Under the pieces are notes generated by a model, which saw only the letters and a program-made list of their open reading frames with translations, was not told the DNA's origin and made no database searches. The translations under genes and the position numbers were made by a program. From Streptomyces tuirus (GTDB taxonomy: Bacteria > Actinomycetota > Actinomycetes > Streptomycetales > Streptomycetaceae), in the NCBI RefSeq assembly GCF_014701095.1, contig NZ_AP023439.1:5320001-5384000 (forward strand): DNA of 64,000 bases. Reading direction: 5' to 3'. Below are positions 1 to 9,100 of the stretch, in pieces (position 1 is the first letter of the stretch; every line of letters begins with the position of its first letter).

Positions 1-1292
1 GCCATCGCCGAGAGGTAGACACCGACCAGCCACGGCGAGCCGTCCCCGGTCTCCCACAGCGCCACGGCGATGAACGGGGCGACCGCCGCCCCGAGGATCG
101 AGCTGACGTTGTACGAGATGCCGGAGCCGGTGTAGCGCACGCTGGTCGGGAAGAGCTCCGGCAGCAGCGCGCCCATGGGGCCGAAGGTCATGCCCATCAG
201 GGTGAAGCCGAGCACCAGCCACAGCACCACGCCGAGGGTGCCCAGTTCGATCAGCGGCACCCAGACCAGACCGAAGACCACGATCGCGGCGGTGACCGAG
301 ATCAGGGTCATGCGCCGGCCGTAGCGGTCCGCGAGCGGTCCGGAGACCAGGGTGAACGCGGCGAAGAACAGCACACCGAAGATCATCATGAGCACGAACG
401 TCGAGTAGCCGTACCCCAGTCCGGGCACGGCGGCGTCCTTCGCGGCGCGTCCGTAGCTGAGCGAGAACGTGGTCATCAGATAGAAGAGCACGTAGGTCGC
501 CAGCATGATGAAGGTGCCCAGGACCAGCTGCTTCCCGTGGCTGCGCACCACCGTGGCGAGCGGCAGCCGCCGCACCCCGCCGGACTCGCGGGTCCTGGCG
601 AAGACCGCCGACTCCACGAGCCGGGAGCGCACCCACAGGCCGATCGCGACCATCACGGCGGAGAACAGGAACGGGACGCGCCAGCCCCAGCTGAGGAAGG
701 CCTCCGAGGGCTGCGAGGGGTCGGCACCGGCCGCGGACGGCAGGAGCGCGCCCATGCCCAGGAACAGGCCGTTGCCGATGATGAAGCCGAGCGGGGCGCC
801 CAGTTGCGGGAAGGTGCCGTACAGGGCGCGCTTGCCGCTGGGGGCGTTCTCGGTCGCGACCAGGGCCGCACCGCTCCACTCGCCGCCGAGCGCGAAGCCC
901 TGGGCGAGCCGCATCAGCACGAGCAGCGCGGTGGCCACCCAGCCGGCCTGGGCGTAGGTGGGCAGGACGCCGATGAGGAACGTGGCGATGCCCATGGTCA
1001 GGAGCGAGACGACGAGCGTCTTCTTGCGGCCGAGCCGGTCACCGAGGTGCCCGAAGACGACGGCGCCGACCGGGCGGGCGACCATCGCGGCGCCGAAGAC
1101 CGCGAACGACGACAGCAGTGCGGTGGTCGGGTCGCTGCTCGGGAAGAACAGCTGGGGGAAGACGAGCACCGCGGCGGTCGCGTAGATGTAGAAGTCGTAG
1201 AACTCGATCGTCGTGCCGATGAGGCTGGCGACGAGGACGCGGGACCTCGGGTTGACGGGCGTGGGGGCGGGACCGGTGGCTGGTGCGGGCAT
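1..1292 (-). CDS. MFS transporter, metabolite:H+ symporter (MHS) family, 3' end outside window
   Basis: An inner-membrane secondary transporter that probably symports a small metabolite with protons; the substrate cannot be told from sequence. Reading leftward from an ATG at 1292, the product opens with a short polar tail and then a first helix carrying IEFYDFYIY, the signature of the MHS branch (KgtP, ProP, ShiA). The loop after helix 2 has GHLGDRLGRKKTL, the MFS motif A. About 430 codons are present and the reading frame is still open at base 1, so only the C-terminal end is missing. It lies 100 bp downstream of sdaA on the same strand, with a TTTCAC-AC-GTGAAA inverted repeat 8 bp before the start that may be its own operator. 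Family assignment is firm; substrate is unknown. Confidence 0.9.
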   Translation of the reverse strand, partial: MPAPATGPAPTPVNPRSRVLVASLIGTTIEFYDFYIYATAAVLVFPQLFFPSSDPTTALLSSFAVFGAAMVARPVGAVVFGHLGDRLGRKKTLVVSLLTMGIATFLIGVLPTYAQAGWVATALLVLMRLAQGFALGGEWSGAALVATENAPSGKRALYGTFPQLGAPLGFIIGNGLFLGMGALLPSAAGADPSQPSEAFLSWGWRVPFLFSAVMVAIGLWVRSRLVESAVFARTRESGGVRRLPLATVVRSHGKQLVLGTFIMLATYVLFYLMTTFSLSYGRAAKDAAVPGLGYGYSTFVLMMIFGVLFFAAFTLVSGPLADRYGRRMTLISVTAAIVVFGLVWVPLIELGTLGVVLWLVLGFTLMGMTFGPMGALLPELFPTSVRYTGSGISYNVSSILGAAVAPFIAVALWETGDGSPWLVGVYLSAM

Positions 1293-1300
1293 CGTTCGGC

Positions 1301-1314
1301 TTTCACGTGTGAAA
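1301..1314. promoter_or_regulatory. inverted repeat, putative operator of the MFS gene
   Basis: TTTCACGTGTGAAA has 6-base arms (TTTCAC/GTGAAA) separated by two bases and ends 8 bp before the transporter start codon. Position and symmetry fit a repressor site such as those of GntR-family proteins. No regulator gene is adjacent inside the window, so the cognate protein is unknown. Confidence 0.35.
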
Positions 1315-1392
1315 CATGGGCCCTGCAACGATGTCAGTCATCTCGTTTTCCGGTATCACCATCTCGCATGGCGAGACGCCCGCCGTCCGGGC

Positions 1393-2775
<1,383 letters not shown>

Positions 2776-2813
2776 GGGGGAACTCCTGACTGCATGGGTG
2801 GTGCGGAGGGGGT

Positions 2814-2848
2814 GGGCGCCGTGACCGCTTATGGCGGGCACGGCGCCC
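2814..2848. other. stem-loop between glyA and sdaA
   Basis: GGGCGCCGTG (2814-2823) and CACGGCGCCC (2839-2848) form a perfect 10-bp stem with a 15-base loop, 15 bases after the glyA stop and about 40 bases before the sdaA start. No T-run follows on the transcribed strand. It could be a partial terminator, a processing site or an mRNA stabiliser that tunes sdaA relative to glyA. Confidence 0.5.
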
Positions 2849-2862
2849 GAAAGGTTTCTTCG

Positions 2863-4125
2863 TTACGCGTTCAGACCCGGGTACAGCGGGTGCTTGTCGG
2901 CCAGGGCCTTCACCCGGGCCTTGAGGGCCTCCGCGTCGTAGGACGGCTTCAGCGCCTCGGCGATGACGTCCGCGACCTCCGCGAAGTCCTCGGCGGCGAA
3001 GCCCCGGGTCGCCAGCGCCGGCGTGCCGATCCGCAGACCGGACGTCACCATCGGCGGACGCGGGTCGTTCGGGATCGCGTTCCGGTTGACCGTGATGCCC
3101 ACCTCGTGGAGGCGGTCCTCGGCCTGTTGGCCGTCCAGCTCCGAGTGGCGCAGGTCGACCAGGACCAGGTGCACGTCCGTGCCGCCGGACAGGACGTCCA
3201 CACCCACGGCCCGGACGTCGTCCTTCACCAGACGCTCGGCCAGGATGCGGGCACCCTCCAGCGTACGGCGCTGGCGCTCCTTGAAGTCCTCCGAGGCGGC
3301 GACCTTGAAGGAGACCGCCTTGGCCGCGATCACGTGCTCCAGCGGACCGCCCTGCTGACCGGGGAAGACGGCGGAGTTGATCTTCTTGGCCAGGTCGGCC
3401 GTGGAGAGGATCACACCGCCGCGCGGGCCGCCGAGGGTCTTGTGGGTCGTGGTGGTGACCACGTGCGCGTGCGGCACCGGGTTCGGGTGCAGCCCGGCCG
3501 CGACCAGCCCGGCGAAGTGGGCCATGTCGACCATCAGGTACGCGCCGACCTCGTCGGCGATCCGGCGGAACGCGGCGAAGTCCAGCTGCCGCGGGTAGGC
3601 CGACCAGCCGGCGACGATCAGCTTCGGCTTGGACTCCTTGGCCAGCCGCTCGACCTCGGCCATGTCCACCCGGCCGTCCTCGCCCACGTGGTAGGCGACG
3701 ACGTCGTAGAGCTTGCCGGAGAAGTTGATCTTCATGCCGTGGGTCAGGTGCCCGCCGTGGGCGAGGTTCAGACCCATGATGGTGTCGCCCGGCTTGAGCA
3801 GCGCGAACATCGCGGCGGCGTTGGCCTGGGCGCCCGAGTGCGGCTGGACGTTGGCATGCTCGGCGCCGAACAGTTCCTTGACGCGGTCGATCGCGATCTG
3901 CTCGACCACGTCGACGTGCTCGCAGCCGCCGTAGTAGCGGCGGCCGGGGTAGCCCTCGGCGTACTTGTTGGTCAGGACCGAGCCCTGCGCCTCCATGACC
4001 GCGACCGGAGCGAAGTTCTCCGAGGCGATCATCTCCAGCGTGGACTGCTGGCGGTGCAGCTCGGCGTCGACAGCGGCGGCGACCGCCGGGTCGAGCTCGT
4101 GCAGGGGTGTGTTCAGGACGGACAT
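2863..4125 (-). CDS. glyA: serine hydroxymethyltransferase
   Basis: PLP enzyme that interconverts glycine plus 5,10-methylene-THF with serine plus THF. The 420-residue product has the full-length architecture: substrate-binding region with ASENF near residue 35, GYPGRRYYGG, and the PLP-lysine segment TTTTHKTLGGPRGG near residue 230. The ATG at 4125 has AGGAG a few bases upstream. It follows gcvH by 8 bp, so it is almost certainly co-transcribed with the glycine cleavage genes: the cleavage system supplies methylene-THF that GlyA uses to convert a second glycine to serine. Confidence 0.97.
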   Translation of the reverse strand: MSVLNTPLHELDPAVAAAVDAELHRQQSTLEMIASENFAPVAVMEAQGSVLTNKYAEGYPGRRYYGGCEHVDVVEQIAIDRVKELFGAEHANVQPHSGAQANAAAMFALLKPGDTIMGLNLAHGGHLTHGMKINFSGKLYDVVAYHVGEDGRVDMAEVERLAKESKPKLIVAGWSAYPRQLDFAAFRRIADEVGAYLMVDMAHFAGLVAAGLHPNPVPHAHVVTTTTHKTLGGPRGGVILSTADLAKKINSAVFPGQQGGPLEHVIAAKAVSFKVAASEDFKERQRRTLEGARILAERLVKDDVRAVGVDVLSGGTDVHLVLVDLRHSELDGQQAEDRLHEVGITVNRNAIPNDPRPPMVTSGLRIGTPALATRGFAAEDFAEVADVIAEALKPSYDAEALKARVKALADKHPLYPGLNA

Positions 4126-4133
4126 AAGACTCC

Positions 4134-4511
4134 TCAGCCCGCGGAGAACGCGGTGTACTCGTCGGCGGAGAGCAGGTCGCCGGGCTCCTCCGAGACCCGC
4201 ACCTTGAACAGCCAGCCGCCCTCGAAGGGGGCCGAGTTCACCAGCGACGGGTCGTTCACGACGTCCTCGTTGACCTCGGTGATCTCACCGGAGACCGGGG
4301 AGTACAGGTCGGACACCGACTTGGTCGACTCCAGCTCGCCGCAGGTCTCGCCGGCGGACACGGAGTCGCCCACCTCGGGAAGCTGGACGAACACGACGTC
4401 ACCGAGCGCGTTGGCCGCGTGCTCCGTGATGCCGACCGTCGAGACGCCGTCCTCGGCGGCCGACAGCCACTCGTGCTCCTTGCTGTAGCGCAGCGCTGTG
4501 GGGTTGCTCAT
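4134..4511 (-). CDS. gcvH: glycine cleavage system H protein
   Basis: Lipoyl carrier protein that shuttles the aminomethyl group between P, T and L proteins. The 125-residue product starts MSNPTALRYSKEHEWL, the canonical N-terminus, and carries the lipoylation segment GELESTKSVSD (lysine near residue 66). The ATG at 4511 has AGGAG 10 bases upstream; the open frame continues upstream but that stretch does not look like H protein. It lies 103 bp after gcvT. The P protein gene (gcvP) is not in this window. Confidence 0.97.
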   Translation of the reverse strand: MSNPTALRYSKEHEWLSAAEDGVSTVGITEHAANALGDVVFVQLPEVGDSVSAGETCGELESTKSVSDLYSPVSGEITEVNEDVVNDPSLVNSAPFEGGWLFKVRVSEEPGDLLSADEYTAFSAG

Positions 4512-4614
4512 GGCCTGGATTCTCCTGTACGCGCGGGAGTGCTGTGAAAGGGGGGACTGCTGGTGAGCTGGGACGACGGGCACGGGGGCACTGCCGCGGC
4601 CCTTCGGCCAGTGT

Positions 4615-5751
4615 CTACTTCTGGCGCTTGTAGAACGGCAGCGCCACGACCTCGTACGGCTCGTGGCTGCCCCGGATGTCCACACCCACGCCGCTCGTGC
4701 CGGGCGCGGCGTGCGCGGGGTCGACGTACGCCATCGCGATCGGCTTGCCGAGGGTGGGGGAGGGGGCGCCGGAGGTGACCTCGCCGATCACCTCGCCGCC
4801 GGCGACGACCGCGTACCCGGCGCGCGGGACCCGGCGGCCCTCGGCGACGAGCCCGACCAGCACGCGCGGCGGCTGCTGCTCGGCGCGGGCGGCGGCCTCG
4901 CGCAGGGCCTCGCGCCCCACGAAGTCGCCCTCCTTCTCGAACTTCACCACCCGGCCGAGCCCGGCGTCGAAGGGCGTGAGGGAGGTCGACAGCTCGTGCC
5001 CGTACAGCGGCATGCCCGCCTCCAGGCGCAGTGTGTCGCGGCAGGACAGCCCGCACGGGACGAGGCCGACGCCCTCGCCGGCCTTGGTCAGGGCCTGCCA
5101 CAGCTCGACGGCGTGCTCGGGCTTCACGAAGAGCTCGAAGCCGTCCTCACCGGTGTAGCCGGTCCGGGCGATCAGGGCCGGGACGCCCGCGACCGTCCCG
5201 GGCAGCCCCGCGTAGTACTTGAGGCCGTCGAGGTCGGCGTCGGTCAGGGACTTCAGGATCCCCGGCGACTGCGGCCCCTGGACGGCGAGCAGCGCGTAGG
5301 CGTCCCGGTCGTCGCGCACCTCGGCGTCGAAGCCGGCGGCACGCTCGGTCAGCGCGTCCAGCACCACCTGGGCGTTGGAGGCGTTGGCGACGACCATGTA
5401 TTCGGATGCGGCGGCCTCGGTCTCGCCCAGCCGGTAGACGATCAGGTCGTCCAGGATGCCGCCGTCGGCCCGGCAGATCATGGTGTAGCGGGCCCGGCCC
5501 GGCTTCACGCCGCCGATGTTGCCCACCAGGGCGAAGTCCAGCAGGGCGGCGGCCTGCGGCCCGGTGACGGTGATCTCCCCCATGTGGGAGAGGTCGAAGA
5601 GGCCGGCCTTCGTGCGCACGGCGATGTGCTCGTCGCGCTCGGAGCCGTAGCGCAGGGGCATGTCCCAGCCGGCGAAGTCGGTCATCGTCGCGCCGAGCGA
5701 ACGATGCAGGGCATCGAGCGCGGTGTGACGGAGTTCTCCTGTACTGCTCAC
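4615..5751 (-). CDS. gcvT: glycine cleavage system aminomethyltransferase (T protein)
   Basis: Transfers the methylene group from lipoyl-bound aminomethyl to THF, releasing ammonia. The 378-residue product has the T-protein fold: FAGWDMPLRYGSERDEH at the folate-binding N-terminal domain, LFDLSHMGE, and the C-terminal barrel ending PFYKRQK. I place the start at the GTG at 5751 (SSTGELRHTALDALH); the open frame continues upstream but runs into the riboswitch. It is the first gene of the glycine operon, directly below the tandem glycine riboswitch, so its expression should respond to glycine. Confidence 0.96.
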   Translation of the reverse strand: MSSTGELRHTALDALHRSLGATMTDFAGWDMPLRYGSERDEHIAVRTKAGLFDLSHMGEITVTGPQAAALLDFALVGNIGGVKPGRARYTMICRADGGILDDLIVYRLGETEAAASEYMVVANASNAQVVLDALTERAAGFDAEVRDDRDAYALLAVQGPQSPGILKSLTDADLDGLKYYAGLPGTVAGVPALIARTGYTGEDGFELFVKPEHAVELWQALTKAGEGVGLVPCGLSCRDTLRLEAGMPLYGHELSTSLTPFDAGLGRVVKFEKEGDFVGREALREAAARAEQQPPRVLVGLVAEGRRVPRAGYAVVAGGEVIGEVTSGAPSPTLGKPIAMAYVDPAHAAPGTSGVGVDIRGSHEPYEVVALPFYKRQK

Positions 5752-5789
5752 GGTCGGTGTCTCCAAGGGGCATGACGGGCGAGGGCGTT

Positions 5790-6005
5790 CCTCCCCATCT
5801 GTCATCGGAACCTGAGAGGTTCGCCATGACCGCACCGGTCCATGGCTTGCACCTTGGGTGGAGCCGCGTCCCCGTCGAGGACAGGGGCGGCCCGCTTTTC
5901 AGATGTGCCTCGCCCGCGCGGTAACGGGGCCTGAGAGATTCAAGGGAGGGACTTGCTCCTTCGGCGCCCCAGCTCTTGCGGTGCTGGGGACTCTCCCGCG
6001 CGGAT
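5790..6005 (-). ncRNA. tandem glycine riboswitch (gcvT element) upstream of gcvT
   Basis: Two consecutive glycine aptamers read leftward. On the transcribed strand the first begins GGGAGAGTC, has the GCGCCGAAGGAGCAA core and closes with CTCTCAGGCCCC (complement at 5926-5937). The second has AAGGTGCAAGCC and closes with ACCTCTCAGG (complement at 5811-5820) followed by GATGACAGA. These are the conserved cores of the Rfam glycine element. The element ends about 40 bases before the gcvT start. I see no clear intrinsic terminator after it, so control may act on translation or be Rho-linked; in most organisms glycine switches such elements on. Confidence 0.93.
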
Positions 6006-6015
6006 TCAAACGGCC

Positions 6016-6044
6016 GGTATGCAGTTGGCGCGCACATCATTGCA
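6016..6044 (-). promoter_or_regulatory. putative promoter of the glycine operon
   Basis: On the minus strand TGCAAT (6039-6044) and CATACC (6016-6021) are 17 bases apart. The predicted transcript would start near 6009, a few bases before the riboswitch. Matches to the HrdB consensus are only fair. The rest of 6045-6230 is divergent promoter space for the gene at 6231; I see no gene in it. Confidence 0.35.
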
Positions 6045-6230
6045 CGCATCCTTCCGGCGCGGCAGGGGGACCTTTCACAGGGAGTGCACGAGTCCCGCGC
6101 GCCGGGCACGACGACCTGTGGCAGCCCTGTTGCAGGACGGGAACGTAAATGAGAGGCCAGCCGCATTACCTTCTCTTTACACTCGGCGGGGATGGGACTC
6201 CGTACCTGGCCCCAGGGGAGGACGATCACG

Positions 6231-6899
6231 GTGAACAGGACCACCGCGTACGCGACGACGGGCATCGCGCTGCCCGAGCAGCCGGCCGCCGCTCCGGTCC
6301 GGGCGGTCCGCGCCCCGGCGCCGGCGCCGGTCGTCCGCGACCTGCGCGACCGCCCCGGGGGCGGCCCGCACGCGCTGCTGTTCGGCCCCCGCGACCTCGT
6401 CGTGGTGACGGGCCTGCCCGGCAGCGGCAAGTCGACGCTCATGCGCCGCACCGTGCCGGGCCGGCGCATCGACTCCCAGGACACCCGCGACCGCTGGGAG
6501 CGCCGCATGCCGCGCGCCCTGCCGTACGCGCTGTACCGCCCCCTCGTCCGCCTCTCCCACTACGCCGGGCTGCGCCGCGCCCTGCGCACCGGGGAGGGCG
6601 TCGTCGTGCACGACTGCGGCACCCAGGCCTGGGTCCGCCGCTGGCTCGCCCGCGAGGCCCGCCGCCGGGGCGGCACGCTCCACCTGCTCCTCCTCGACGT
6701 CACCCCCGAGCAGGCCCTGGCCGGTCAGCGCGACCGCGGCCGCGGCGTCTCGCGCTACGCGTTCCTGCGCCACCGCGCGGCCGGCAACCGCCTCCTGCGC
6801 GCGGTGGAGCGCGGCGACCTCCCCGCCGGCTGCGGATCGGCCGTCCTCGCCGACCGGGACACGGCGAACACCCTGCACAGAATCGGCTTCACGGGCTGA
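6231..6899 (+). CDS. P-loop ATPase/kinase-like protein
   Basis: The 222-residue product has a Walker A motif, VVTGLPGSGKSTL, near residue 65, after an Ala/Pro-rich N-terminal tail. A later HDCGTQAW and the LLLLDVTPEQALAGQRDRGR segment resemble the lid and base-recognition parts of small zeta-toxin/shikimate-kinase-like AAA_33 proteins, so phosphoryl transfer to a small molecule is likely; the substrate is unknown. I chose the GTG at 6231 because GGGGAGG lies about 11 bases upstream. It is divergent from the glycine operon and upstream of two SseB-like genes. Confidence 0.8.
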   Translation: MNRTTAYATTGIALPEQPAAAPVRAVRAPAPAPVVRDLRDRPGGGPHALLFGPRDLVVVTGLPGSGKSTLMRRTVPGRRIDSQDTRDRWERRMPRALPYALYRPLVRLSHYAGLRRALRTGEGVVVHDCGTQAWVRRWLAREARRRGGTLHLLLLDVTPEQALAGQRDRGRGVSRYAFLRHRAAGNRLLRAVERGDLPAGCGSAVLADRDTANTLHRIGFTG

Positions 6900-7000
6900 G
6901 CCCGCGCCGTCCAGCACAGTCCCGGTTCCCGCTGCTCCCGGGCGTCCGTCAGCCGTTAGCCTTTGAGCCACAGCAGTGGTTCCAGGCAGGCGGTAGGCAG

Positions 7001-7789
7001 ATGGACATCCCGGCGGACTTCTCCGCGGACTTCCCGGCGCAGACGCAGACCCACCCGCACGGCGGTTGGCCCGGCAACGAGCTGGAGGAGGTGCTCTCGG
7101 CCTCCCTCGGTGCCGGACCGGCGGCCGGCGGGCGGATCGTCGAGGTGCTCGGCCGGAGCTTCGTGTGGATCCCGCTGCCCAGCGGCGGCGGCCCGCACAG
7201 CGGCCCCCTCGACCTGCCCGGCATCGAGATCGACGGCCAGGCGTTCGTCCCGGTGTTCAGCTCCGAGGAGCAGTTCCGGCAGGTCGTCGGCTCCCACATG
7301 TCGTACACCATCGCGCCCGCCGTGGAGTTCGCCCGCGGCCTGCCCCCGCACGCCGGCATAGCCGTCAACCCGGGCGGTGTGGTGGGCATCCCGCTTCCGC
7401 CGCCCGCCGTGGCCGAGCTCTGCCGGGCCGGCCGGACCCCGCTGGACGGTCCCTCGAGCGGCGGCCGGGTCCGCCTCTTCGAGCCCGACTGGCAGGACGA
7501 CCCGGTGGACTTCCTCGCCGCCGCCTGCGCCGAGTTCGAGGCGACCGGAGTCGTCGTCACGGCCCGCCGCTGCCTCGCCGCCATCGAGACCGCCGACCCG
7601 GTGATGTTCGTCGGCGTCGAACTCTCCCAGTGGGAAGGGGACCTGCGCGCCCTGCCCCTGGACGCCCTCACCCGGGCCGTCACCGCCGTGCCGGCCCCCT
7701 GGCCGGTCAACCTCGTCCTCCTGGACGTGGCGGAGGACCCGGTGGGAGCGTGGATGCGGGAGCGGGTCCGGCCGTTCTACCAGCGGTAG
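7001..7789 (+). CDS. SseB family protein (first of two)
   Basis: A 262-residue cytoplasmic protein with no signal peptide or membrane segment. Its first half (about residues 25-135, with VEVLGRSFVWIPLP and GIAVNPGG) resembles the SseB N-terminal domain; the second half (about 150-262, with ELSQWEGDLRAL and ending VRPFYQR) resembles the SseB C-terminal domain. SseB was named for enhanced serine sensitivity in E. coli; its biochemistry is unresolved. The ATG at 7001 follows GGCGGTAGG. The next gene is a paralogue with the same domain order and the same closing motif (ARPFYDR). Confidence 0.75.
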   Translation: MDIPADFSADFPAQTQTHPHGGWPGNELEEVLSASLGAGPAAGGRIVEVLGRSFVWIPLPSGGGPHSGPLDLPGIEIDGQAFVPVFSSEEQFRQVVGSHMSYTIAPAVEFARGLPPHAGIAVNPGGVVGIPLPPPAVAELCRAGRTPLDGPSSGGRVRLFEPDWQDDPVDFLAAACAEFEATGVVVTARRCLAAIETADPVMFVGVELSQWEGDLRALPLDALTRAVTAVPAPWPVNLVLLDVAEDPVGAWMRERVRPFYQR

Positions 7790-7954
7790 GGCAACTCCCC
7801 CAGGGGCGCGGGGCTCTGTCGTCGTCGTGCGGCTCCGCCGCGTGGGCGCGGGGACCGCCCACGACCCGCGGCCGCGATACGACCCCAAGCTCCGATCTCT
7901 CGCGCGGGCTTAAGCTAGGACACCGTCGAGGTGGTGTACGAAGGGGCGGTAAAG

Positions 7955-8755
7955 GTGAGCGCGAGCGGCACGGCCGCGGCCGGACAGGTCGAGCACATGC
8001 TGCGCCAGGTCACGCCCGGGCGTTATGACGCCTACGAGGCACTCCTGCGCGCGCTCGCGACCCCGCACAGCGGCCAGATCTGGATGCTCCTGTGGCACGG
8101 GCAGGCCGGCTCCCCCGACGCCCAGTACGGAAACATGGACGTCGAGGGCTGCGGCTACGCCCCCTGCGTGACCTCCGCCCAGGAGCTCTCCGCCAGCGGC
8201 TGGAACCGCTCCTACGAGGTGGTCGACGGGGTCGACGTCGCCCGCGCGCTCTTCCCCGACCACTACGGCCTCTGGCTCAACCCGCACGCCCCCGGCGGCG
8301 GCGTCGGCATCCCCTGGCTCGACCTGCGCAGAATCGCCACGGGCCTGGACCGCCAGCCCGCCGGCCCGCTGCGGCTGTCCGAACCGGCCATCGAGGTCCC
8401 GCAGTTCTACGCCCTGCTCGCGCAGAACGCCCACCGCACCCCGGCCGTCCGCTCGCTGCGCCGGGCCTGGGTGCAGCCCGCGCTCGGGGCGCCGTACCTC
8501 GCCATCGGACTGGATGTGTACGACACCTCGCCGCCGGCCGTGGACTCCGTGCGCGCGATGATGCAGCAGTCCCTCGGCGCCGTGCCGGACGGGCTCCCCG
8601 TGTCGACCGTCGCCTTGTCCGACGAGCACGACCCGGTGGCCATGTGGCTGCGTGCGAAGGCCCGCCCGTTCTACGACCGCGAGGCCCACGCCACCGCCCC
8701 CGTCCAGGCCCCGGTCTCCGGCTATGGATACCCTCCCGCGCAGGGCCGGTACTGA
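7955..8755 (+). CDS. SseB family protein (second of two)
   Basis: A 266-residue paralogue of the upstream gene, sharing the C-terminal pattern DEHDPVAMWLRAKARPFYDR versus the upstream EDPVGAWMRERVRPFYQR. The N-terminal 75 residues differ from the upstream copy. It ends in a Pro/Gly/Tyr-rich tail. I prefer the GTG at 7955 (VSASGTAAAG) with GAAGGGG upstream; a GTG at 7931 is also possible. Its closeness to sdaA/glyA and the family name suggest, but do not prove, a link to serine homeostasis. Confidence 0.75.
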   Translation: MSASGTAAAGQVEHMLRQVTPGRYDAYEALLRALATPHSGQIWMLLWHGQAGSPDAQYGNMDVEGCGYAPCVTSAQELSASGWNRSYEVVDGVDVARALFPDHYGLWLNPHAPGGGVGIPWLDLRRIATGLDRQPAGPLRLSEPAIEVPQFYALLAQNAHRTPAVRSLRRAWVQPALGAPYLAIGLDVYDTSPPAVDSVRAMMQQSLGAVPDGLPVSTVALSDEHDPVAMWLRAKARPFYDREAHATAPVQAPVSGYGYPPAQGRY

Positions 8756-8858
8756 CCGGCTCGAAGTCGCCTTCGGAGCACCTCTCGCCTCACCCCTCGA
8801 ACGCGACAACCGCTCAGCTCTTCGCGCGTAGATAGGGTCGATAGGCGCAAGGATGTCC

Positions 8859-8864
8859 TAAAAT
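8859..8864 (+). promoter_or_regulatory. putative -10 element for the peptide transporter operon
   Basis: TAAAAT stands out in a GC-rich context in the 345-bp gap 8756-9100. The gap holds no gene. A start near 8871 would give a leader of about 230 nt. No good -35 is visible, so this is tentative. Confidence 0.3.
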
Positions 8865-8896
8865 GCCCCTGTCCTGGCGCGTCCGACCCCCGCTAC

Positions 8897-8914
8897 CCGT
8901 TGTCCGGATAACGG
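8897..8914. promoter_or_regulatory. 18-bp near-palindrome in the peptide transporter leader
   Basis: CCGTTGTCCGGATAACGG reads the same on both strands except for one mirrored mismatch pair. It lies about 30 bp after the predicted start site and 190 bp before the first permease gene, where a repressor operator would be expected. Confidence 0.35.
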
Positions 8915-9100
8915 AACCCTGCAGACAGCATCACGTTTACGCATCCATTCACCGCCAAGTCTGGCAACAGATCGCCAAAGCGTTGAAGACTCCCCGCAAG
9001 ACACGGGCCGGGTCGGTCTTGTGTACGAGACAAACAAAACCGCTACAGCGGCAGCCAGGGGCTCGGCGACCGCCGAAACCCGAGAGGGGTCAATCGCACC

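Noticed and set aside
1362..1376. TCTCGC-ATG-GCGAGA hairpin after sdaA as a terminator
   Set aside because: The stem is only 6 bp without a T-run; it is too weak to call, and readthrough into the transporter gene is possible.
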